Shown: positions 6,182 through 10,301 of the stretch, piece by piece | How positions within the stretch are numbered: the stretch's first letter is position 1 | Layout: each line of letters starts with the position of its first letter | Source: Clostridiaceae bacterium | GTDB taxonomy: Bacteria > Bacillota > Clostridia > Oscillospirales > Acutalibacteraceae | DNA length: 10,301 nt | Direction of reading: 5' to 3' | Assembly: GCA_016293225.1 (NCBI GenBank) | Contig: JAEDEQ010000061.1 | Location: 1-10,301, forward strand | Program-made: the position numbers and the translations under genes | The notes under the pieces: generated by a model | Told to the model about the DNA's origin: nothing | The model's database searches: none | What the model saw: only the letters and a program-made list of their open reading frames with translations

Positions 6182-7537
6182 TCACGTCCAGATAAGCCAG
6201 ATTAACACATAGCCCGTAATGACAGCGGAAAGCGTGAACAAAACGGCATACTTCATGAACTCACCGGAGCTTACCCGGTACCCCTCCTTTCTGAGTATAC
6301 CGAGAGCCGCAATGTTTGCGCTTGCGCCAATCGGGGTCAGGTTTCCTCCGAGGGTTGCGCCGCAGATGAGTCCGTAGTAAAGAAGCTTCGGCTCGATTGA
6401 AAGACCGTCAACAACCGAAAGGTCGTGGGCTATTACGGCAACAACGGGCAGCATTGTTGCCGTATAGGGAATGTTATCGATAAAGGCCGAAAGGAGAACG
6501 GAAACCCAGACGAGCATCGTATACACTATGAAAACGCCGTTTGCGCCCCTGCCGAGCTTTGAAACGGTGCTTCCGATAAGTCTTATCACGCCTGCCTCGG
6601 ACACCGCTCCGATAACGGCGAACAGCCCCGAAAGAAGCAGCAGGGTGAGAAAGTCAATTTCCTTTACCATAGAAAAAAGCGCGGAAGCTGAGCGCTCTTT
6701 GAGCATTTTTCTGAAAAGGCCTATAAGGCAGAAGAAAACGCAGATGAGTCCGTTTGCAATCTCAGGCTTATAAAGCGCTCCGGGCGCCGCGTTCTCCTTG
6801 TACGGCACAAACGAAGCGGCTATCAGCGAAAGCACCGTGAGCACAAGCAGAACAGTCGGTACCTTGTCTTTGACAATCGTCCTTTGCGTGCAGACAACGG
6901 GCGCTTTTTCCCTGCGGAACATGAAAAAGACCATCGCCGCGCCGACAAGCGCGCCCGCTTCAACAACAAAGAACATTCCCACCCGTCCGTGGTCAACAAA
7001 AAAGTCAGTAAAATCAAGCCCGGCGGCCTTTGAAAGCAGAACCGAGGTTGTATCGCCCACAAGGGTTGCCGCGCCCTGAAGATTTGAGGAAACGGAAATG
7101 CAGATCATTGGCGCAACGGGAGAAATTCCGCACTTTTTGCAGAACGCAAGGGCAACGGGCGCTATCATCAACACGGTTGCAACATTATCGACAAACGCCG
7201 AAATAAGCCCGGCAAAAAGCGAGAGCGCAACAACAGCCGAGCGCAGATCGGGCGTTTTTGAAATGAGGATATCGCTCAAAAGCGCAGGCATTGAGGACTC
7301 GATAAAGAGCGAAACGGTGCCCATTGTTCCGGCAAGCATCAGTATCACGTTGAAATCAACGGCCGAAAGGGCGTCCGAAAGTGTGTAATGAAACCCCGGC
7401 AGAACGCCTGTGCTTCCGAGCAGAACAAAAACCGCCGCGCCGAAAACGGCGGCAAACGGGCGTATTTTTTGAAAGGTAAACATTACAATATAGATAATTG
7501 TGAAAATAAGGAGCGAAACCGAAACCGTTGTTGTCAT
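6182..7537 (-). CDS. ArsB/NhaD-type ion transporter (IT superfamily, SLC13-like membrane protein)
   Basis: A 451-residue, strongly hydrophobic permease with about 11-12 membrane segments and the two-fold internal repeat of the ArsB/NhaD/CitT (ion transporter) superfamily. The paired re-entrant motifs are SAFVDNVATVLMIAPV (113-128) and SAFIDNIPYTATMLPV (350-365), each with a conserved Asp-Asn, accompanied by GDTTSVLLS (161-169) and GNLTPIGASANI (398-409). It may move Na+ against H+, arsenite, or a small anion; motif content does not settle this. No arsR, arsA or arsC gene is nearby, so an arsenite role has no context support. ATG start with GGAGGA 7 nt upstream. It has its own promoter and is insulated from the upstream small ORF by a strong terminator, so it is a single-gene unit. 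Confidence 0.88.
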   Translation of the reverse strand: MTTTVSVSLLIFTIIYIVMFTFQKIRPFAAVFGAAVFVLLGSTGVLPGFHYTLSDALSAVDFNVILMLAGTMGTVSLFIESSMPALLSDILISKTPDLRSAVVALSLFAGLISAFVDNVATVLMIAPVALAFCKKCGISPVAPMICISVSSNLQGAATLVGDTTSVLLSKAAGLDFTDFFVDHGRVGMFFVVEAGALVGAAMVFFMFRREKAPVVCTQRTIVKDKVPTVLLVLTVLSLIAASFVPYKENAAPGALYKPEIANGLICVFFCLIGLFRKMLKERSASALFSMVKEIDFLTLLLLSGLFAVIGAVSEAGVIRLIGSTVSKLGRGANGVFIVYTMLVWVSVLLSAFIDNIPYTATMLPVVAVIAHDLSVVDGLSIEPKLLYYGLICGATLGGNLTPIGASANIAALGILRKEGYRVSSGEFMKYAVLFTLSAVITGYVLIWLIWT

Positions 7538-7581
7538 ATATCTTCCTCCGTAAAGGTCTTTGCGCGGCGGACGGGGGCGCC

Positions 7582-7609
7582 ACTATAAAATATATGACCG
7601 TTTTGTCCG
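7582..7609 (-). promoter_or_regulatory. Promoter of the transporter gene
   Basis: On the minus strand CGGACA (7604-7609, four of six matches to TTGACA) and TATAGT (7582-7587, five of six) are 16 nt apart, about 45 nt before the transporter ATG and just after the upstream terminator. The spacing is acceptable, the elements moderate. Confidence 0.55.
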
Positions 7610-7625
7610 AAATAAAAGCAAAAAG

Positions 7626-7663
7626 CCGCCTGAAACCGGTCGGACGACCAAAGTTTCAGGCGG
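7626..7663 (-). terminator. Strong intrinsic terminator after the small ORF
   Basis: A perfect 11-bp stem (7626-7636 with 7653-7663, CCGCCTGAAAC/GTTTCAGGCGG) encloses a second 5-bp stem (GGTCG/CGACC). On the minus strand it is followed by GCTTTTTGCTTTTA. It begins 6 nt past the stop codon of the 45-codon ORF. A T-run (TGTTTTTT) also follows on the plus strand, so it could work in both directions, though no plus-strand gene feeds it. Confidence 0.85.
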
Positions 7664-7669
7664 TGTTTT

Positions 7670-7807
7670 TTAAAGGACTGACTTGATGAGCTTAATAAAC
7701 TCGTCGAAGAATGCTTTAAAGTCCATATTTTTGAATCCGTCAACGATAAACTGCAAAACCTGGCTGAAAGCCTGGCCGACGGCCTTGCCGAAATCTTCCT
7801 TGCTCAA
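7670..7807 (-). CDS. Small Phe-rich amphipathic peptide gene (45 aa), unknown function
   Basis: The ORF opens with TTG (7805-7807) 6 nt after a good GAGGTG ribosome site, runs 45 codons and stops with TAA right before a strong terminator. That arrangement (RBS, ORF, terminator) is the main evidence that it is real. The product begins MSKEDFGKAV and ends FIKLIKSVL. It has 8 Phe among 45 residues, six Lys and six Asp/Glu (net charge near zero), no Cys and no signal peptide. The periodic placing of F, V, I and L suggests two amphipathic helices (about 5-27 and 30-45) split by a short KNMD turn. I recognise no family. It could be a membrane-surface peptide, a small regulator or a toxin-like or secreted peptide; no immunity or export gene adjoins it. 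It is not fused to or overlapping any other gene. Confidence 0.7.
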   Translation of the reverse strand: MSKEDFGKAVGQAFSQVLQFIVDGFKNMDFKAFFDEFIKLIKSVL

Positions 7808-7965
7808 TGTTTTCACCTCGCTTTAACAGGTTCCAAAAAATTCTGCCTCAGATTTTTGCAACTGAAAAATGTCCGGCGCTTTACTTCCGAACAAGCAACA
7901 GTTTTTAACAAGTTATGAACTCGTTGTTATTATATTATTATCCTATACTTAAACGAAGCTTAAAA
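7808..7965 (-). promoter_or_regulatory. Upstream region of the small ORF with a candidate -10 element
   Basis: This AT-rich stretch separates the terminator at 7966-8002 from the small ORF. A perfect TATAAT on the minus strand (7929-7934) is the best -10, but no good -35 lies 16-18 nt before it (closest TTCGTT). If used, the leader would be about 115 nt. In it, AAAAATCTG can pair with CAGAATTTTT (one bulge) over 7836-7857, a weak hairpin followed by T on the minus strand, which might be an attenuator. No other gene is visible. Confidence 0.35.
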
Positions 7966-8002
7966 ATATATCGCAGAAAGAAATAATTGTTCTGCGATAT
8001 AT
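7966..8002 (-). terminator. Intrinsic terminator of the DivIVA/pseudo-protease unit
   Basis: A perfect 13-bp stem (7966-7978 with 7990-8002, ATATATCGCAGAA/TTCTGCGATATAT) with an 11-nt loop is followed on the minus strand by five T. It lies 25 nt past the stop codon of the gene at 8028-9524. Confidence 0.8.
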
Positions 8003-8027
8003 AATTCCTTTTTTCGGCGGCAAAAAA

Positions 8028-9524
8028 TTATTCAATGCCGCTGTAGAGCGAGTCGCTGTCAAAGTCTTCCTCGCCGCTTTCGGTTTGGTCGTTGACGGCG
8101 TTTTCCTGTTCCGGTTCAAAAGGAGCGTCCTGCTGTTCGCTTTCCTCTTCCTCAAAGTCCTCGTCATAAAAATCATCGCGATAGCGGCGTTTTCTGAACG
8201 CAAGGCAGAGGATAAGCGTTAACACTATTGCAAGGGTAACAAGACCGAGCAGAATAAACAGATAGTTTTCAACAACAATGCGGACAAGCTTTCCGAGCGA
8301 CGGAACGGTTTTGACAATAACGCCGAGTACATCGTTCTTTTCAATCTGCTCGGAGGATACCTTATAGTAAACATTGCCGCTGATGTCGGTTTTTTCGCCG
8401 TTTTTAACGCCGAAAGAGAACGAGCGAAGCTCACGGTTAATGTAGATGACCTTTTCGCCGTCGTTAATATAATCCTGCTTTTTGCAGATGATGAAATCGT
8501 TGCTCTGAATGCCTGCGTCTTCATATGCATTTGTGGCGCAGAAGGTTAAGATTCCGCCGGGAAGAGCGCGTTCGCTGTTGACGGAGAAAACGCCGATTCC
8601 CGTAAGGACGGTTGCAAGCAGAGTGACCGCAAGCAGAACGCTCAGAACAACCTTTGCAAAAATCACCCCGCCCGAAGAACGGGGAGCCTCAACGCTGCCG
8701 AAAACAAAATCATCGCTTCCGTCCGGAATACGTTCAAACACTTCATCAAAGCTTTCCTCGTCTGCTTTTTCGGCGTCCTCCTCAACGGGCGGAGCGAAAG
8801 CTTTGCTCTGTTCCCCCGGTCCGTCATTTCCGGCAGGCTCAAAGCGGCGGCCTTCATAAGGCTCAATGCCGCCGTCGGCGTCTGACGCTGCGGGGTCTTC
8901 GTGCTTTTCAAAAGCGGCATTGGCAAACTCGTTTGAAGCACTCTCCCCGGTAAAAGCGTCCTGCGGCTTTTCGGGTGACGGCTCTGCTTCCCTTGCCGGC
9001 TCGGAAGTATCCTGAATTATATCCTTTGAGTTTTTCTTTTTTCCTTTTTTGTCGCTGCGGCGATTTTTGAAAAGGGGCTTTCTTGAGGAAAACGCGCTTT
9101 CCTCGTCATCGTCATCCTCCTCGCCGCTCATGATACGCGCATAGTCGTTCATCAGACCGGAGAGGTTTTCCTGCTTTTCGCTCTCGTTTTTCCGTTCGGA
9201 ACGCTGCCGTCCGTCAAAGACCGGACGCGGCGGCTGCGGCGGCTGCGGCGCGGGCTTTTTTGCAAGTGTTTCACTCACGGAGGAAGCGCCGTGTTCGCCG
9301 GAAAACTGCCTGATAAAAGCGTCTATGTCGCTTGAAAATCCGCTTTCCCTGCGCTCGGGAGCGCGCGGCGGCCTTTCCTGCGTATTTTTTTCGCCGCCGA
9401 TGATATCGGAAAGCACCTCCTCCTTCAGCAGAGAGGAGCTTTTTTTGATCTCATTTTCGGCGGAGATCGCCTTGCCGTATAAATTGTTAAGTTCATCAAG
9501 ACTCTTGGGCCTGTAGCCTGCCAA
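8028..9524 (-). CDS. Two-TM protein with acidic disordered N-terminus and degenerate signal-peptidase-I-like domain
   Basis: A 498-residue protein in four parts: a short helical head (about 7-40), a long disordered, charged region (about 41-285, with an acidic run at 135-142 and a Lys-rich patch 159-167), a membrane-domain unit (TM1 about 287-313, outer domain about 314-418, TM2 about 419-443), and an acidic tail (about 450-498). The outer domain reads like a SipW/archaeal-type S26 signal peptidase: the pattern IQSNDFIICKK (339-349), then VIYIN, and NDVLGVIVKTVPSLGKLV (397-414) before TM2 correspond to the family's GD-V-I-V-KK and GKV-IP-G segments. The catalytic Ser stretch SGSM-P is replaced (Y334 stands where Ser should be), so it is probably not a protease. 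The start is TTG with AAGGA 10 nt upstream; in-frame ATGs lie far downstream. It follows the DivIVA-like gene by 74 nt with no clear promoter and is probably co-transcribed. The S26 likeness is my reading of motif order and needs a profile search. Confidence 0.75.
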   Translation of the reverse strand: MAGYRPKSLDELNNLYGKAISAENEIKKSSSLLKEEVLSDIIGGEKNTQERPPRAPERRESGFSSDIDAFIRQFSGEHGASSVSETLAKKPAPQPPQPPRPVFDGRQRSERKNESEKQENLSGLMNDYARIMSGEEDDDDEESAFSSRKPLFKNRRSDKKGKKKNSKDIIQDTSEPAREAEPSPEKPQDAFTGESASNEFANAAFEKHEDPAASDADGGIEPYEGRRFEPAGNDGPGEQSKAFAPPVEEDAEKADEESFDEVFERIPDGSDDFVFGSVEAPRSSGGVIFAKVVLSVLLAVTLLATVLTGIGVFSVNSERALPGGILTFCATNAYEDAGIQSNDFIICKKQDYINDGEKVIYINRELRSFSFGVKNGEKTDISGNVYYKVSSEQIEKNDVLGVIVKTVPSLGKLVRIVVENYLFILLGLVTLAIVLTLILCLAFRKRRYRDDFYDEDFEEEESEQQDAPFEPEQENAVNDQTESGEEDFDSDSLYSGIE

Positions 9525-9598
9525 TCAAATCACATCCTTAAGCAACCGCTGATTCACTGCACTCACAATTAATAGGCTGTTACCTTAATTTCCGCGCC

Positions 9599-10027
9599 TT
9601 ACTGAATACCTTTTTCAAGAATGACGGAAATCATTTCGTTAATACTTTTCAGGTTTTTCATAATAGTGGTGTTTTCGGTTCTGATTTCAACCGAGTTTTC
9701 CATCGCCTGGCGAACGATGTTGCGGCTTTTTTCGTTTGCGGCGTCAATAATCTGCTGCGCCTTTTCCTCGGCGTTCTGCTTGACCTTTTCAACCGTTGCG
9801 GTCAGTTCCTCAAAAACGCGCCGGATAACTTCGTTCTGGTTATCCTCGTCAATGGTGAAGTACATTCCCAGATCCTTTATGTTTTCCTCAAGCTTCTGAA
9901 GCTTTTTTTCCATTTCCTCGCCCCAGGAGAGCGCGTTGTTATATTCGGTCTGAAGCAGGTCGATATATTTGTCAACCTCGCGAACGGAATATCCGTTCTC
10001 TTCAAGGGAAAAATTGATTTTAGCCAT
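9599..10027 (-). CDS. Short DivIVA-domain coiled-coil protein
   Basis: A 142-residue cytoplasmic protein. The N-terminal DivIVA/GpsB-type membrane-binding motif is clear: F6-x-L near the start, NGYSVREVDKYIDLL (11-25), then a coiled coil (about 26-55), a short linker (GMYFTIDEDNQ, 54-64), and a second long helix (about 65-140) with Ala/Glu/Lys heptads (for example EEKAQQIIDAANEKS, 87-101). Proteins of this kind bind curved or negatively charged membrane and recruit division, wall-synthesis or sporulation partners. It is shorter than classical DivIVA (about 160-230), closer to GpsB-plus size. ATG start with GGGAGG 7 nt upstream; strong promoter about 140 nt upstream. The gene is followed by the pseudo-protease membrane protein, a plausible partner. 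Gene symbol not assigned because divIVA, gpsB and sepIVA-type paralogues cannot be separated by eye. Confidence 0.88.
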   Translation of the reverse strand: MAKINFSLEENGYSVREVDKYIDLLQTEYNNALSWGEEMEKKLQKLEENIKDLGMYFTIDEDNQNEVIRRVFEELTATVEKVKQNAEEKAQQIIDAANEKSRNIVRQAMENSVEIRTENTTIMKNLKSINEMISVILEKGIQ

Positions 10028-10160
10028 TATTCAGCCTCCCGATTGTGTTTGGTAAGCCGCCGATAACCGGACAAAGCAATCCCCGGCGGATACTTGAATT
10101 CAAGCCGAAATTCAAAGCCTCCGCCGCCTTACGGCAGTACCCCGATTCTGTAACATACAC
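10028..10160 (-). promoter_or_regulatory. Structured 5' leader of the DivIVA-like gene
   Basis: About 130 nt lie between the predicted transcription start and the ATG, long for a cell-division gene leader. It contains a 7-bp G+C-rich stem (10084-10090 with 10120-10126, CGGCGGA/TCCGCCG) enclosing a perfect 12-bp palindrome CTTGAATTCAAG (10093-10104), and a small GCC-GTAA-GGC hairpin next to it (about 10127-10136). No known riboswitch class is recognised. Confidence 0.4.
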
Positions 10161-10165
10161 CATGA

Positions 10166-10194
10166 ATTATACTCTATGCGGCATAAAAATTCAA
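10166..10194 (-). promoter_or_regulatory. Sigma-A-type promoter of the DivIVA-like gene
   Basis: On the minus strand TTGAAT (10189-10194) and a perfect TATAAT (10166-10171) are 17 nt apart. It is among the strongest promoters in the window and should drive both the DivIVA-like gene and the membrane protein gene behind it. Confidence 0.8.
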
Positions 10195-10248
10195 CACTAT
10201 GTGAGTAATTTTTACATTTTATTCACTCGGAAATTTATAACATTTGTT

Positions 10249-10283
10249 TTGCACCCGGCAGGAACTGAACCTGCCGGGTGCAA
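10249..10283. other. Perfect 14-bp G+C-rich hairpin, role unclear
   Basis: TTGCACCCGGCAGG (10249-10262) pairs fully with CCTGCCGGGTGCAA (10270-10283) around a 7-nt loop. Neither strand has a U-run directly after it, so it is not a canonical intrinsic terminator, yet it lies upstream of the DivIVA promoter where a preceding minus-strand gene might end. The loop side GGTTCAGTTCC looks superficially like a tRNA T-arm but the stem is far too long. Confidence 0.5.
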
Positions 10284-10301
10284 GGCTTTAGGAAGCTCTG
10301 A

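Noticed and set aside
6182..7537. Arsenite efflux gene arsB
   Set aside because: The protein belongs to the wider ArsB/NhaD superfamily but has no arsenic genes around it and no motif that fixes the substrate, so the symbol was not assigned.
10249..10283. Possible tRNA fragment because the minus strand reads GGTTCAGTTCC
   Set aside because: The stem is 14 continuous base pairs, A58 of the T-loop is absent, and there are no D or anticodon arms.
10162..10301. Plus-strand open frame from an ATG to the window edge
   Set aside because: No ribosome site, and it runs through the minus-strand promoter and the perfect hairpin; most likely chance.

Overview
The window looks like a chromosomal segment of a low-to-moderate G+C Gram-positive bacterium, most likely an anaerobic member of Clostridia (Oscillospirales/Ruminococcaceae-like). 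The reasons are strong Shine-Dalgarno sites (one a near-perfect complement of the 16S 3' end), TTG starts, sigma-A-type TTGaaa-17-TATAAT promoters, a DivIVA-domain protein, and an FHA / SEDS / class B PBP cluster of the Firmicutes-Actinobacteria kind. The lineage is inferred from gene style, not from a marker gene. No phage, IS, CRISPR, rRNA or tRNA gene is visible.

Layout. (a) 1-1012, minus strand: a polyprenyl-phosphate glycosyltransferase with a hairpin just downstream. (b) 1013-1224: a divergent control region with a good promoter on each strand, a leader hairpin on the glycosyltransferase side and a 9-bp-arm operator-like palindrome on the other. (c) 1225-5852, plus strand: a tight operon of double-FHA protein, SEDS glycosyltransferase (FtsW/RodA/SpoVE), short class B penicillin-binding protein and an SDR oxidoreductase resembling Gram-positive D-mannonate oxidoreductase. 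(d) 5853-6181: a non-coding convergent gap with a probable terminator and an inverted repeat built of 7-bp tandem units. (e) 6182-7537, minus strand: an ArsB/NhaD-type ion transporter with its own promoter. (f) 7626-7807, minus strand: a 45-codon Phe-rich small ORF with a good RBS and a strong terminator. (g) 8028-9524, minus strand: a two-TM protein with a long acidic disordered N-terminus and an extracytoplasmic domain that reads like a degenerate signal peptidase I (S26) domain. (h) 9599-10027, minus strand: a short DivIVA-domain protein with a strong promoter and a ~130-nt structured leader.

How it fits together. The 1225-4972 block is a cell-wall synthesis module: SEDS polymerase plus its cognate transpeptidase, preceded by a membrane-anchored phosphothreonine-reader protein. 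The DivIVA-like protein and the pseudo-protease membrane protein (probably co-transcribed) may form a second envelope or division-site module. The glycosyltransferase also acts at the membrane. The SDR and the transporter look metabolic and are not obviously linked to the wall genes. The least explained items are the 45-aa peptide gene, the degenerate S26-like membrane protein and the heptamer inverted repeat.
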